DNA of 64,000 nt from Streptomyces sp. TSRI0107 (GCF_001905845.1 NZ_LIVZ01000007.1:421532-485531), one strand, 5' to 3'. Shown: positions 24,171-32,963, counted from the first letter of the stretch. Made by a program: numbers and translations. The notes: generated by a model not told the origin, from the letters alone.

Positions 24171-25256
24171 CTACTGCCGGATCGCCCACCCCCGCTCGCG
24201 CAGCGCGGCGCTCAGCACCGGCACCGCCTTCGGCTCGACCATCAGCTGGATCAGGCCCGCCTGCTGACCCGTCGCGTGCTCGATCCGTACGTCCTCGACG
24301 TTGACCCCGGCCTGTCCCGCGTCCGCGAAGATACGGGCCAGCTGGCCGGGCTGGTCGTCGATGAGGACGACGACGGTCTCGTAGACCCGCGGCGCGGACC
24401 CGTGCTTGCCGGGGACCCGCACCTGGCCCGCGTTGCCGCGTCGCAGCACGTCCTCGACGCCGGCGGTGCCCTCGCGGCGCCTGGCCTCGTCGGAGGACTC
24501 CAGGGCGCGCAGCGCGCGGACCGTCTCGTCGAGGTCGGCGGAGACGTCCGCGAGGAGGTCGGCGACCGGCCCGGGGTTGGCGGAGAGGATGTCGATCCAC
24601 ATCCGGGGGTCGGAGGCCGCGATCCGGGTCACGTCCCGGATGCCCTGCCCGCACAGCCTTACGGCGGACTCCTCGGCGTGCTCCAGGCGCGCGGCGACCA
24701 GGCTGGAGACCAGGTGGGGCATGTGGGAGACGAGGGCGACGGCCCGGTCGTGGGCGTCGGCGTCCATGACGACGGGCACGGCCCGGCAGTGCGAGACCAG
24801 TTCCAGGGCGAGGTTCAGCACCTCGGTGTCGGTGTCCCGGGTGGGGGTGAGCACCCAGGGGCGGCCCTCGAAGAGGTCGGCGGTGGCGGCGAGCGGCCCG
24901 GACTTCTCCCGGCCGGACATCGGGTGGGTGCCAATGTACGCCGACAGGTCGAGACCGAGCGCCTCCAGTTCGCGTCGCGGGCCGCCCTTGACGCTGGCCA
25001 CGTCGAGGTAGCCGCGTGCGAGCCCGCGCCGCATGGCGTCGGCGAGCACGGCGGCGACATGGGCGGGCGGCGCGGCGACGACCGCGAGGTCGACGGGTCC
25101 GTCGGGGGCCTCGTCGATGCCGGCGCCGAGCGCGGCCGCGGTGCGGGCCTGCTCGGGGTCGTGGTCGTCGAGGTGGACGGTGACACCGCGCTGGACGAGG
25201 GCCAGGGCGGCGGAGGTGCCGATGAGGCCGGTGCCGATGACGAGTGCGGTCCTCAC
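24171..25256 (-). CDS. tyrA: Prephenate dehydrogenase with ACT domain
   Basis: A 361-aa enzyme oxidising prephenate to 4-hydroxyphenylpyruvate in tyrosine synthesis. The NAD-binding Rossmann motif is GTGLIGTS (residues 8-15). The catalytic region includes GTHPMSGREKSG and the dimerisation helices follow. A C-terminal ACT domain (~285-361: VYETVVVLIDDQPGQLARIF...AGVNVEDVRIEHA) probably gives feedback control by tyrosine. The start GTG 25256 overlaps the aroH stop as GTGA, coupling it to chorismate mutase, the preceding step of the pathway. Confidence 0.95.
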   Translation of the reverse strand: MRTALVIGTGLIGTSAALALVQRGVTVHLDDHDPEQARTAAALGAGIDEAPDGPVDLAVVAAPPAHVAAVLADAMRRGLARGYLDVASVKGGPRRELEALGLDLSAYIGTHPMSGREKSGPLAATADLFEGRPWVLTPTRDTDTEVLNLALELVSHCRAVPVVMDADAHDRAVALVSHMPHLVSSLVAARLEHAEESAVRLCGQGIRDVTRIAASDPRMWIDILSANPGPVADLLADVSADLDETVRALRALESSDEARRREGTAGVEDVLRRGNAGQVRVPGKHGSAPRVYETVVVLIDDQPGQLARIFADAGQAGVNVEDVRIEHATGQQAGLIQLMVEPKAVPVLSAALRERGWAIRQ

Positions 25257-25615
25257 TGGGCGATGTCCTTGCGCAGGGCGGCGGCGGCACCGAGGTAGAC
25301 GTGGCCGATCTCGTTGCGGGCCCGGTCGGTCTCGATGTGGGCGAGGACGCGGACCACGCGCGGCATGGCGCCCTGGATGTCGAGCTCCTGGGCGCAGATC
25401 AGCGGGACGTCGACGATGCCGAGCTTGCGGGCGGCGGCCGCCGGGAAGTCGCTGTGCAGGTCCGGCGTGGCCGTGAACCAGATGCTGATCAGGTCGTCGG
25501 CGGTGAGGCCGTTCCGCTCCAGGATGGCGGTGAGCAGGGCTCCGACCTGCGCGTCCATGTGCTCGGCCTCGTCCCGCTCCAGCTGGACGGCCCCCCGGAC
25601 CGCTCGTACCGCCAC
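25253..25615 (-). CDS. aroH: Chorismate mutase, AroH class
   Basis: A 120-aa enzyme converting chorismate to prephenate. It has the AroH (trimeric, B. subtilis-like) sequence: VRAVRGAVQLERD with the first active-site Arg, SIWFTATPDLHSDFPA, PLICAQELDIQG with the Cys, VRVLAHIETD and IGHVYLGAAAALRKDI with the Tyr and Arg. Start GTG 25615 is preceded by AAGGAG at 7 nt; longer frames are extensions. It is coupled to tyrA, giving a two-gene tyrosine branch operon. Confidence 0.96.
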   Translation of the reverse strand: MAVRAVRGAVQLERDEAEHMDAQVGALLTAILERNGLTADDLISIWFTATPDLHSDFPAAAARKLGIVDVPLICAQELDIQGAMPRVVRVLAHIETDRARNEIGHVYLGAAAALRKDIAQ

Positions 25616-25715
25616 GGCGCTGCTCCTTGTCGATCGCGTTCCAGTTGTGCGTTCGTCCAGCCTAGTCAGCCCGGGTCCGCCGGTCGCGCACCGCCCGTGT
25701 CCTGAGACGGCCGGC

Positions 25716-26735
25716 TCAGGCGTCCCAGAGCGCGCCGAGGGCCAGCAGCTCGCCTCGGTACTCGATGCGGTCGGTCCAGTCCGCGGGCCAGGCGTCGGCA
25801 CCTAGGTGGGCGCCCGCGAAGGCGCCGGTGAGGCAGGCGATGGAGTCGGAGTCGCCGGAGGTGCAGGCGGCGCGGCGCAGCGCGGTGAACGGTTCACCGA
25901 CGAAGAGCAGGAAGCAGAGCAGTGCGGTGGCGAGGGCCTCCTCGGCGATCCAGCCGGCCCCGGTGGCGAGGCAGGGGTCGGTCTCCGGGGAGACGGTGCG
26001 CACGGCGTCCTGGAGCCGGGCGAGGACGTCCAGGCATTCGTCCCAGCCGCGGGCGATGAAGTGCTCGGGGCCGGGGTCGTGGCTGCGGGTCCACAGGTCG
26101 CCGAGCCACTGGTGGTGGTAGCGGGTGCGGTTGTCGTAGGCGTACGAGCGCAGCAGGCCGACGAGCCCGGTCGGTTCGGCGCCGCGGGCGAGCAGGTGGA
26201 CGGCGTGCGCGGTGAGGTCGGAGGCGGCGAGGGCGGTGGGGTGGCCGTGGGTGAGCGCGGCCTGGAGCTGGGCGGCGCCCGCCCGCTGGTCGTCGTCGAG
26301 TCCGGGGGCGAGTCCGATCGGCGCGACCCGCATGTTGGCGCCGCAGCCCTTGGAGTCGATCTGGCTGGCCTCCTGCCAGGCCCGGCCCTCCTGCTTGAGC
26401 AGGTGGCAGGCGCGCAGGCAGGTGCGGCCGGGGGCGCGGTTGTTCTCCGGGGACTGGTACCAGTCCACGAACTCCTCACGCACGGGCCGTGCCAGCCGCT
26501 TGGGCGCGAGGAAGCCCCGGTCCATGGCGGTGCGCAGGCCGCGGCCGAGCGCCAGTGTCATCTGGGTGTCGTCGGTGACGATCGCGGGCCGGGGCAGGTC
26601 CATCTGCCGCCATGGGCCGCACTTGGCGAGGATCGACGGTACGTCGTCGAACTCGGTCGGAAAGCCGAGCGCGTCCCCGAGGGCGAGGCCCAGGAGCGCT
26701 CCGGTCGCTGCGCGTTTCGGCACGCGGATCACCAT
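25716..26735 (-). CDS. ADP-ribosylglycohydrolase (DraG-like)
   Basis: A 339-aa hydrolase of the ADP-ribosylglycohydrolase fold, removing ADP-ribose from proteins or other targets through two Mg ions. Metal-site motifs are visible: the front TDDTQMTLALGRGL and the rear GDSDSIACLTGAFAGAHLG, with AATGALLGLALGDALGFPTEF at the N-terminus. I place the start at ATG 26735, where AAAGGGG abuts the codon. ATG 26759 is also in frame with no ribosome site. Both lie in a 37-bp palindrome that probably binds a repressor, so expression is likely regulated at the initiation region. It is transcribed on its own between rluB-like and aroH genes. Confidence 0.88.
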   Translation of the reverse strand: MVIRVPKRAATGALLGLALGDALGFPTEFDDVPSILAKCGPWRQMDLPRPAIVTDDTQMTLALGRGLRTAMDRGFLAPKRLARPVREEFVDWYQSPENNRAPGRTCLRACHLLKQEGRAWQEASQIDSKGCGANMRVAPIGLAPGLDDDQRAGAAQLQAALTHGHPTALAASDLTAHAVHLLARGAEPTGLVGLLRSYAYDNRTRYHHQWLGDLWTRSHDPGPEHFIARGWDECLDVLARLQDAVRTVSPETDPCLATGAGWIAEEALATALLCFLLFVGEPFTALRRAACTSGDSDSIACLTGAFAGAHLGADAWPADWTDRIEYRGELLALGALWDA

Positions 26736-26769
26736 CCCCTTTATCGTCACTGTGACCATAAAGGGGATG
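26733..26769. promoter_or_regulatory. 37-bp palindromic operator over the glycohydrolase start
   Basis: A nearly perfect dyad centred on 26751: outer arms CATCCCCTTTAT and ATAAAGGGGATG (12 bp) and inner TCAC-T-GTGA, with one mismatched pair between them. It covers both possible start codons of the ADP-ribosylglycohydrolase and lies downstream of the rluB-like stop. The composite of two nested dyads looks like a high-affinity repressor site. The regulator is not identifiable here. Confidence 0.7.
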
Positions 26770-26802
26770 ACGGACCGCCCACAAGTGCTTTACGGATCTC
26801 CC

Positions 26803-27891
26803 TTAGAGATCGACTTCCTTCATCAGCATGCCGACCTCCGTGTTGGACAGCCGCCGCAGCCAGCCCGACTTCTGGTCGCCCAGGGTGATCGGACCGAAGG
26901 CGGTGCGCACCAGCTTCTCGACGGGGAAGCCCGCCTCGGCGAGCATGCGCCGCACGATGTGCTTGCGGCCCTCGTGCAGGGTCACCTCGACCAGGTAGTT
27001 CTTGCCGGTCTGCTCGACGACCCGGAAGTGGTCCGCGCGCGCGTAGCCGTCCTCCAGCTGGATGCCGTCCTTCAGCCGCTTGCCCAGGTCGCGCGGGATC
27101 GGCCCGACGATCGCGGCGAGGTAGGTCTTCTTCACGCCGTACCGGGGGTGGGTCAGCCGGTGCGCCAGCTCGCCGTGGTTGGTGAGCAGGATGACGCCCT
27201 CGGTCTCGGTGTCGAGACGCCCCACGTGGAACAGCCGGGTCTCCCGGTTGGTGACGTAGTCGCCGAGGCACTGGCGTCCGTCCGGGTCCTCCATGGTGGA
27301 GACGACGCCGGCCGGCTTGTTCAGCGAGAAGAACTGGTACGACTGCGTGGCGACGGTCAGCCCGTCCACCCGGATCTCGTCCTTCTCGGGGTCGACCCGC
27401 ATGCCCTGCTCGAGGACGATCTCGCCGTTCACCTCGACCCGCGCCTGCTCGATCAGCTCCTCGCAGGCCCGGCGGGAGCCGTAGCCCGCGCGCGCGAGAA
27501 CCTTCTGCAGGCGCTCGCCCTCCTGCTCGGCGCCGGGGAAGGTCTTGGGCGGCTTGATGTCCTTCTTGCCCGCGTACCGCTCCCGGTTACGCTCCTCGAC
27601 CCGGGCCTCGTACTCACGCGAGCGGGCGGGTGCCGTACGGCCGCGCCCGCCACCGCCGCCGCGCTGCTGCTGCTGGGACTGCTTGGGGCCGCCCTTGGCA
27701 CCACCGCGCGCGGAACCGCCGCGCCCGGACTTCGGGCCGTCCTGGGAGGCGCCGGGGCCCACGTCGTAGCGGCGCTCCTCGGGGCGGGGCTTGCGGGGGC
27801 GGCCCTGCCCCTGCTTCTGGTCCCTGTCGTTGCCGGCACCGCGGTGGTTGCCGCGCCCGCCGTGTCCGCCGTTCCTGCCGCTGCTTCGCAT
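26803..27891 (-). CDS. rRNA pseudouridine synthase (RluB/RsuA family)
   Basis: A 362-aa enzyme. Residues 1 to ~118 are an Arg/Gly-rich, basic, disordered extension (RGNHRGAGNDRD, SARGGAKGGP, QQQQRGGGGG) that may bind RNA. Residues ~125-180 are an S4 RNA-binding domain (RLQKVLARAGYGSRRACEELI). The catalytic domain follows with the Asp in GRLDTETEG (D227), LNKPAGVVST and RKHIVRRMLAEAG. It modifies 23S rRNA by family analogy. The ATG shares TGATG with the scpB stop, so it belongs to the parA-scpA-scpB operon. The operon ends here, 67 bp before the palindromic operator. Confidence 0.93.
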   Translation of the reverse strand: MRSSGRNGGHGGRGNHRGAGNDRDQKQGQGRPRKPRPEERRYDVGPGASQDGPKSGRGGSARGGAKGGPKQSQQQQRGGGGGRGRTAPARSREYEARVEERNRERYAGKKDIKPPKTFPGAEQEGERLQKVLARAGYGSRRACEELIEQARVEVNGEIVLEQGMRVDPEKDEIRVDGLTVATQSYQFFSLNKPAGVVSTMEDPDGRQCLGDYVTNRETRLFHVGRLDTETEGVILLTNHGELAHRLTHPRYGVKKTYLAAIVGPIPRDLGKRLKDGIQLEDGYARADHFRVVEQTGKNYLVEVTLHEGRKHIVRRMLAEAGFPVEKLVRTAFGPITLGDQKSGWLRRLSNTEVGMLMKEVDL

Positions 27892-28529
27892 CAAAGTTCC
27901 GTCGTCGTCGTGATCGTCGTGTGTTCGTCGTCCGCGTCCGGCGCGTCCGGGTCGAACGACGGTACGCCTTCCTGGGTCTCGGCCTCGATCGCCTCCGCCT
28001 CGGGGAGGAAGGGCGCGAGCTCCGGGAGCTCGTCCAGACCGCGCAGGCCCATCCGCTCCAGGAAGTAGTTCGTCGTCGTGTACAGGATCGCACCTGTTTC
28101 GGGTTCCGTGCCCGCCTCCTCGACCAGACCGCGCTGGAGGAGGGTGCGCATCACGCCGTCGCAGTTGACCCCGCGCACGGCCGAGACCCGGCTGCGGCTG
28201 ACCGGCTGCCGGTACGCCACCACCGCCAGCGTCTCCAGCGCCGCCTGGGTCAGCCGGGCCTGCTGCCCGTCCAGCACGAACCGCTCGACGGCGGGCGCGT
28301 ACTCGGCGCGGGTGTAGAACCGCCAGCCGCCCGCGACGAACCGCAGCTCGAACCCGCGCCCCTGCACGGTGTACTCGTCGGCCAGCTCCCGCAGCGCGTC
28401 CGCGACCTGCCGCCGGGGCCGCTCCAGGATCTTCGCCAGCTGCTCCTCGGTCGCGGGCTCGTCCACCACCATCAGCACGGCCTCCAAGGCGGGCTTGAGG
28501 CCGAGTGCGGCGACGGTCTCCTCGCTCAT
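27891..28529 (-). CDS. scpB: Segregation and condensation protein ScpB
   Basis: A 212-aa SMC accessory subunit made of two winged-helix units: LKPALEAVLMVVDEPATEEQLAKIL and TQAALETLAVVAYRQPVSRSRVSAVRGV-like sequence, followed by YTTTNYFLERMGL. It dimerises and binds the ScpA kleisin to organise the chromosome. An acidic, Thr-rich tail ends the protein. ATG 28529 overlaps the scpA stop (TGATG), giving tight coupling for stoichiometric production. Confidence 0.96.
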   Translation of the reverse strand: MSEETVAALGLKPALEAVLMVVDEPATEEQLAKILERPRRQVADALRELADEYTVQGRGFELRFVAGGWRFYTRAEYAPAVERFVLDGQQARLTQAALETLAVVAYRQPVSRSRVSAVRGVNCDGVMRTLLQRGLVEEAGTEPETGAILYTTTNYFLERMGLRGLDELPELAPFLPEAEAIEAETQEGVPSFDPDAPDADDEHTTITTTTEL

Positions 28530-29593
28530 CAGGGCTTCTTCTCCTTCTCGGGCTCCTCGGGCGGCCGGTCGAACTCGTCGGTGACCCTCGGGGCGTCGTC
28601 CCCGTCCCCGCCGGTCCAGCGCACGAGCAGTTCCCCGAGCGCGGTCTCCTGCTCCAGCGCGACCGCCTTCTCCCGGTACAGCTCCAGCAGCGCGAGGAAG
28701 CGGGCGACGACGGTGAGGGTGTCGTCGGTGTCCCCGACCAGCGTGCGGAAGCTCGCCTCGCCCAGCTCCTTCAGCCGGGCGACGACGATCCCGGCCTGCT
28801 CCTGCACGCTGACCAGCGGGGCGTGGATGTGGTCGACGTACACCTGGGGCTTCGGCTTGGGCTGCATCGCCTTGACCGCGAGCTTGGCGAAGCCCTTCGC
28901 GCCGATGCTGATGACCACCTCGGGCAGCAGCTCGGCGTGCTGGGGCTCCAGGCCGACGGTACGGGGGTAGCGCCGGGCCTCGTCGTCGAGCCGCCCGTCG
29001 AAGATCTCCGCGATCCGTTTGTACGCGCGGTACTGCAGCAGCCGCGCGAACAGCAGGTCCCGGGCCTCCAGCAGCGCGAGGTCGGCCTCGTCCTCGACCT
29101 CGGCGGCGGGCAGCAGCCGGGCGGCCTTCAGGTCGAGCAGGGTGGCGGCGACGACCAGGAACTCCGTCGTCTGGTCCAGGTCCCAGTCCGGGCCCATCGC
29201 CCGGATGTGCGCCATGAACTCGTCGGTCACCTTCGACAGCGCGACCTCGGTGACGTCCAGCTTGTGCTTGGAGATCAGCTGGAGCAGCAGATCGAAGGGG
29301 CCCTCGAAGTTGGCGAGCCGGACCTTGAAGACACCGTCGGCGGGTTCGTCGGAGTCGACGGGATCGGCGGCTTCGACCGGCTCGGCAGGCTCGGCAGGCT
29401 TGATGGCCTCGACCGGCTCGGCCCCGGTGACCGGAACCTCCGGCTCAGACGTCTCGGCGGGAGCGTCCTCCGGACGTACCTCCTCCGGACCCGCCTCCCG
29501 CGGTTCGGCCGGCGCTGCGCCCGGCCCCCTCCCCAGCGCACGCCGGCGCCCGGCACGGCCGGAAGCGGGGACGGGAGAGTCGTACGAGGTCAT
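28529..29593 (-). CDS. scpA: Segregation and condensation protein ScpA (kleisin)
   Basis: A 354-aa kleisin subunit of the SMC-ScpAB condensin. An acidic, Glu/Pro/Ala-rich leader of ~85 residues precedes the ScpA core, which starts FKVRLANFEGPFDLLLQLISKHKLDVTEV-like (residues ~88 on). The TEFLVVAATLLDLKAARLLP helix follows, and the C-terminal winged helix (DTLTVVARFLALLELYREKAV) contacts the SMC head. It acts on the nucleoid with SMC encoded elsewhere. The gap from the upstream gene is 18 bp. Confidence 0.96.
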   Translation of the reverse strand: MTSYDSPVPASGRAGRRRALGRGPGAAPAEPREAGPEEVRPEDAPAETSEPEVPVTGAEPVEAIKPAEPAEPVEAADPVDSDEPADGVFKVRLANFEGPFDLLLQLISKHKLDVTEVALSKVTDEFMAHIRAMGPDWDLDQTTEFLVVAATLLDLKAARLLPAAEVEDEADLALLEARDLLFARLLQYRAYKRIAEIFDGRLDDEARRYPRTVGLEPQHAELLPEVVISIGAKGFAKLAVKAMQPKPKPQVYVDHIHAPLVSVQEQAGIVVARLKELGEASFRTLVGDTDDTLTVVARFLALLELYREKAVALEQETALGELLVRWTGGDGDDAPRVTDEFDRPPEEPEKEKKP

Positions 29594-29611
29594 AGCCCCC
29601 GCAGGCTACCG

Positions 29612-30169
29612 CTACCGCCCCCGCAGCCGCCGAACGAGGATGCTGGCGTCCCCCCGGGTCTCCAGATCCGCGAGCACGACGGCCACCGCCTCCCGCACGA
29701 TCCGGCCCCGGTCGACGGCGAGCCCGTGCTCGCCGCGGAGCACGAGACGCGCGTGCTCCAGGTCCATCAGCTCCTCGGCGGAGACGTACACGGTGATCTT
29801 CTCGTCGTGCCGCTCGCGCCCGCTCGGCCGCCGCGTGGCCGACCGCCCCCGCTTGTTGTTGCGGGGCGCCGCCGCGGCAGAACCTTCCTGCGCCGCCTGG
29901 CGCCGCCCGGAGCGCTCTGTGGAGGCCGTCCGGCTGCGGGACTCGCCCGCCTCGGCCGGCTCCGGCTCCGCGGCCACGTGCTCGGCCCCGTCGCCGTCGC
30001 CGCCCTGCGCGGGCACGGCCAGCGGGGCGTCGTCCGCGGACGCCGGGTCGCTCTCCCCCGCGGGAGCCGGCACCCGGGCCTCGCCGCCCGCGGGGCGCCG
30101 GGGAGTGGACGGCTGGAGTGCCATTCCCCCTGTCGTACGGAACAGTTCGTCGGCCCCCGGCAGACTCAC
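29612..30169 (-). CDS. Conserved hypothetical protein between parA-like and scpA
   Basis: A 185-aa protein. Residues 1 to ~120 are Ala/Glu/Arg/Pro-rich and probably disordered (EHVAAEPEPAEAGESRSR, RRQAAQEGSAAAAPRNNKRGR). Residues ~122-185 form a compact helical part (KITVYVSAEELMDLEHARLVLRGEHGLAVDRGRIVREAVAVVL) with the strand-helix-helix layout expected of a small ribbon-helix-helix-like DNA-binding fold. I infer, but do not show, a DNA-binding partner for the ParA-like ATPase. GTG 30169 forms GTGA with the parA-like stop. A longer GTG start at 30181 is possible. Confidence 0.7.
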   Translation of the reverse strand: MSLPGADELFRTTGGMALQPSTPRRPAGGEARVPAPAGESDPASADDAPLAVPAQGGDGDGAEHVAAEPEPAEAGESRSRTASTERSGRRQAAQEGSAAAAPRNNKRGRSATRRPSGRERHDEKITVYVSAEELMDLEHARLVLRGEHGLAVDRGRIVREAVAVVLADLETRGDASILVRRLRGR

Positions 30170-31344
30170 TCGGCGTGACACCGGGCGAGCACCTCCCTGG
30201 CGAGCTGGCGGTAGGCGGCGGCACCGACGGAGTTGGAGGCGTACGTGGTGATCGGCTCACCGGCGACCGTGGTCTCCGGGAAGCGGACCGTGCGTCCGAT
30301 GACCGTGTGGTAGACGTGGTCGTCGAACGCCTCGACGACCCGCGCGAGCACCTCTCGGCTGTGCACGGTGCGCGAGTCGTACATCGTGGCGAGGATCCCG
30401 TCGAGCTCCAGCTCCGGGTTGAGCCGCTCCTGGACCTTCTCGATGGTCTCGGTCAGCAGCGCCACACCGCGCAGGGCGAAGAACTCGCACTCCAGCGGCA
30501 CGATCACCTTGTGGGCGGCCGTCAGCGCGTTGACCGTGAGCAGGCCGAGCGAGGGCTGACAGTCGATCACGATGTAGTCGTAGTCGGGCAGCAGCGGCTT
30601 CAGGGCGCGCTGGAGCGTCGACTCGCGGGCGACCTCGGAGACGAGCTGGACCTCGGCCGCCGACAGGTCGATGTTGCTGGGCAGCAGGTCCATGTTGGGG
30701 ACCGCCGTCTTCAGCAGTACCTCGTCCGCCGCCATGCCCCGCTCCATGAGCAGGTTGTAGACGGTGAGGTCGAGTTCCATCGGGTTCACGCCGAGACCGA
30801 CCGACAGCGCGCCCTGCGGGTCGAAGTCCACGAGCAGCACCCGGCGTCCGTACTCCGCGAGCGCGGCGCCCAGGTTGATGGTCGACGTGGTCTTGCCGAC
30901 GCCGCCCTTCTGGTTGCACATCGCGATGATCGTCGCGGGGCCGTGGTCGGTGAGCGGACCCGGGATCGGGAAGTACGGCAGCGGGCGTCCGGTCGGGCCG
31001 ACGCGCTCACGGCGCTGGCGCGCCGCGTCGGGCGCGAGCGTGGCCGCGTACTCCGGGTCGGGTTCGTACTCGGCATCGGGGTCGTAGAAGTGCCCGTCGG
31101 GCAGTTCCTCGTAGTCGGCGAAGTGGTTGTGGGGCGCGCCACTTCCGTCGCCGGCCATGGCGTTCACGTGATGGCCATCCATGCTCTGGGGTGCTGTCTG
31201 AGCCATGTGGGGGCTGGCTTGGCTCTGGTGGGCTGCGAAGGTGCGGACAGCGACGGAGCCGACAGCCTCTAGCCCCGCGGATCCCTGGGCCCGCGTAGGC
31301 ATTCCTGGTTGACCACCCCCGGGAGAAAATGTCGACTCATTCAC
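30166..31344 (-). CDS. ParA-family chromosome partitioning ATPase (second ParA, scp operon)
   Basis: A 392-aa deviant Walker ATPase. Residues ~1-125 are a poorly conserved, His/Asp-rich extension with DGHFYDPDAEYEPDPEYAATLAPDAARQRRERVG. The ATPase core has the deviant Walker A KGGVGKTTSTINL, Walker A' DFDPQGALSVGLG and Walker B IVIDCQPSLGLLTVNAL. GTG 31344 is chosen because VNESTFSPGGG is how the Streptomyces homologue begins as I recall it; AAGGAGG lies 11 nt upstream. It is separate from the oriC-proximal parAB and heads parA-like/hypothetical/scpA/scpB/rluB, probably linking chromosome positioning with condensin. Confidence 0.93.
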   Translation of the reverse strand: MNESTFSPGGGQPGMPTRAQGSAGLEAVGSVAVRTFAAHQSQASPHMAQTAPQSMDGHHVNAMAGDGSGAPHNHFADYEELPDGHFYDPDAEYEPDPEYAATLAPDAARQRRERVGPTGRPLPYFPIPGPLTDHGPATIIAMCNQKGGVGKTTSTINLGAALAEYGRRVLLVDFDPQGALSVGLGVNPMELDLTVYNLLMERGMAADEVLLKTAVPNMDLLPSNIDLSAAEVQLVSEVARESTLQRALKPLLPDYDYIVIDCQPSLGLLTVNALTAAHKVIVPLECEFFALRGVALLTETIEKVQERLNPELELDGILATMYDSRTVHSREVLARVVEAFDDHVYHTVIGRTVRFPETTVAGEPITTYASNSVGAAAYRQLAREVLARCHAE

Positions 31345-31704
31345 AAGTCGTCTTACCTCCTTGGTGACCAGGAAACTTCTAGACAAGGTCAGCGTGGCAC
31401 CATGCCGACGGTTGGCGACTCTATGGCGTGTCGGGCGTCCGCAGCAACACAATCCGCCGGACCCGGCCCGATGTGTCGGCAATGAAACATCCCGCTGTCA
31501 AGGGCGTGCGGCCGTCGCACAGCAGGATTCACCGGTGTGCGAATCGGTTAAAGGGATACGTTCGAGGCGAGTTGACCGAGCGTCGCAAAGTGACCATACA
31601 CACATCCGGCCGGACCTTGTCGGGCAAGGTCCGGCCGGGTGTTCGGGGTTGACGACCCTTGTTGACGAATCGCCTTTTACCTATAGATGACTTGAACCGG
31701 ACGG
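31345..31704. other. Intergenic region: parA-operon promoter and ald 3' end
   Basis: 360 bp. The right part holds the ald terminator (31606-31638). The remainder carries the parA-like promoter (about 31400-31560) and is AT-richer than coding DNA. No reading frame in it looks real. Confidence 0.5.
31606..31638 (-). terminator. Terminator of alanine dehydrogenase
   Basis: A perfect 14-bp stem CCGGCCGGACCTTG / CAAGGTCCGGCCGG with loop TCGGG, 67 bp beyond the ald stop codon. Confidence 0.85.
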
Positions 31705-32829
31705 TCAGCCGAGCAGCGACTCGAGCTCGACGTGCTCCAGGCCGTGCGCCTCCGCGACCTCGCGGTAAACGACCTTGCCGTCATGGGTGTTGAGACCCTT
31801 GGCGAGCGCGGGGTCACGGCGCAGCGCCTCGACCCAGCCGTTGTTGGCCAGCGACACGATGTACGGCAGCGTGGCGTTGGTGAGGGCGTTGGTGGAGGTG
31901 TTCGGGACGGCGCCGGGCATGTTGGCGACGCAGTAGAAGACCGAGTTGTGGACCTTGAAGGTCGGCTCGGCGTGCGTGGTCGGGTGCGAGTCCTCGAAGC
32001 AGCCGCCCTGGTCGATCGCGATGTCGACAAGGACACTTCCCGCCTTCATCCGGGAGACCAGCTCGTTGGTGACGAGCTTCGGGGCCTTGGCGCCCGGGAT
32101 GAGGACGGCGCCGATGACGAGGTCGGCGTCGAGGACGGCCTTCTCCAGCTCGAAGGCGTTGGACATGATCGCCTTGACCTTCGTGCCGAAGATCCGGTCG
32201 GCCTCACGCAGCTTGTTGATGTCGCGGTCGAGCAGGGTCACGTCGAAGCCCATGCCGACGGCGATCTGGGTGGCGTTCCAGCCGGAGACGCCGCCGCCGA
32301 TGACGACGGCCTTCGCCGGGGTGACACCCGGGACACCGCCGGGGAGCACACCGCGGCCGCCGGCGGCACGCATCAGGTGGTAGGCGCCGACCTGCGGGGC
32401 CAGGCGGCCCGCGACCTCGGACATCGGGGCGAGCAGCGGCAGGGCGCGGTTCGGCAGCTCGACCGTCTCGTAGGCGATGGCGGTGGTGCCGGACTCGATG
32501 AGCGCGTCCGTGCACTCCTTGGAGGCGGCCAGGTGCAGGTAGGTGAAGAGGGTCTGGTCCTTGCGGAGGCGGTGGTACTCCTCCGCGATCGGCTCCTTGA
32601 CCTTCAGCAGCAGATCGGCACTCGCCCAGACCTCGTCGGCGGTGTCGAGGATCTGGGCACCGGCGGCGACGTACTCCTCGTCCGTGATCGAGGAGCCGAC
32701 GCCGGCGTTGCGCTCGATGACCACCTGGTGGCCGTTGCGCACCAGCTCGTGCACGCCGGCGGGGGTGATGGCCACCCGGAACTCGTTGTTCTTGACCTCG
32801 CGGGGGATGCCGACCTTCACGTCGATCAC
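31705..32829 (-). CDS. ald: Alanine dehydrogenase
   Basis: A 374-aa NAD-dependent enzyme interconverting L-alanine with pyruvate and ammonia. The N-terminal catalytic domain holds Lys in LLLKVKEP and His in FTYLHLAAS. The NAD domain has the glycine motif VIGGGVSGWNATQIA and the closing helix VTLLDRDINKLREAD. Start GTG 32829 (VIDVKVGIPREVK) is preferred by family length (~371). An upstream extension to 32883 is open. The upstream 130 bp holds an AT-rich segment that may be bound by an Lrp/AsnC-type regulator. It is monocistronic with a strong terminator. Confidence 0.96.
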   Translation of the reverse strand: MIDVKVGIPREVKNNEFRVAITPAGVHELVRNGHQVVIERNAGVGSSITDEEYVAAGAQILDTADEVWASADLLLKVKEPIAEEYHRLRKDQTLFTYLHLAASKECTDALIESGTTAIAYETVELPNRALPLLAPMSEVAGRLAPQVGAYHLMRAAGGRGVLPGGVPGVTPAKAVVIGGGVSGWNATQIAVGMGFDVTLLDRDINKLREADRIFGTKVKAIMSNAFELEKAVLDADLVIGAVLIPGAKAPKLVTNELVSRMKAGSVLVDIAIDQGGCFEDSHPTTHAEPTFKVHNSVFYCVANMPGAVPNTSTNALTNATLPYIVSLANNGWVEALRRDPALAKGLNTHDGKVVYREVAEAHGLEHVELESLLG

Positions 32830-32952
32830 GGTCCTTGGCTCAGAGGGTGTAGTACGCGACATACCCGGATGTACAGGGCACACCGGGAGACACCGCAGGA
32901 GAACGTGCGGCAGAGCCAGTCTAATGAAGGTGTTCCCGCTGTCTAGCCTTTC

Positions 32953-32963
32953 ATTGCATCAAT
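32953..32963. promoter_or_regulatory. ATTGATGCAAT dyad in the ald upstream region
   Basis: A small AT-rich dyad (ATTG-ATG-CAAT) lies in an otherwise GC-rich neighbourhood ~125 bp before ald, overlapping the stop of the adjacent ATPase-TPR gene. It could be part of an Lrp/AldR-type site. Support is weak. Confidence 0.25.
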
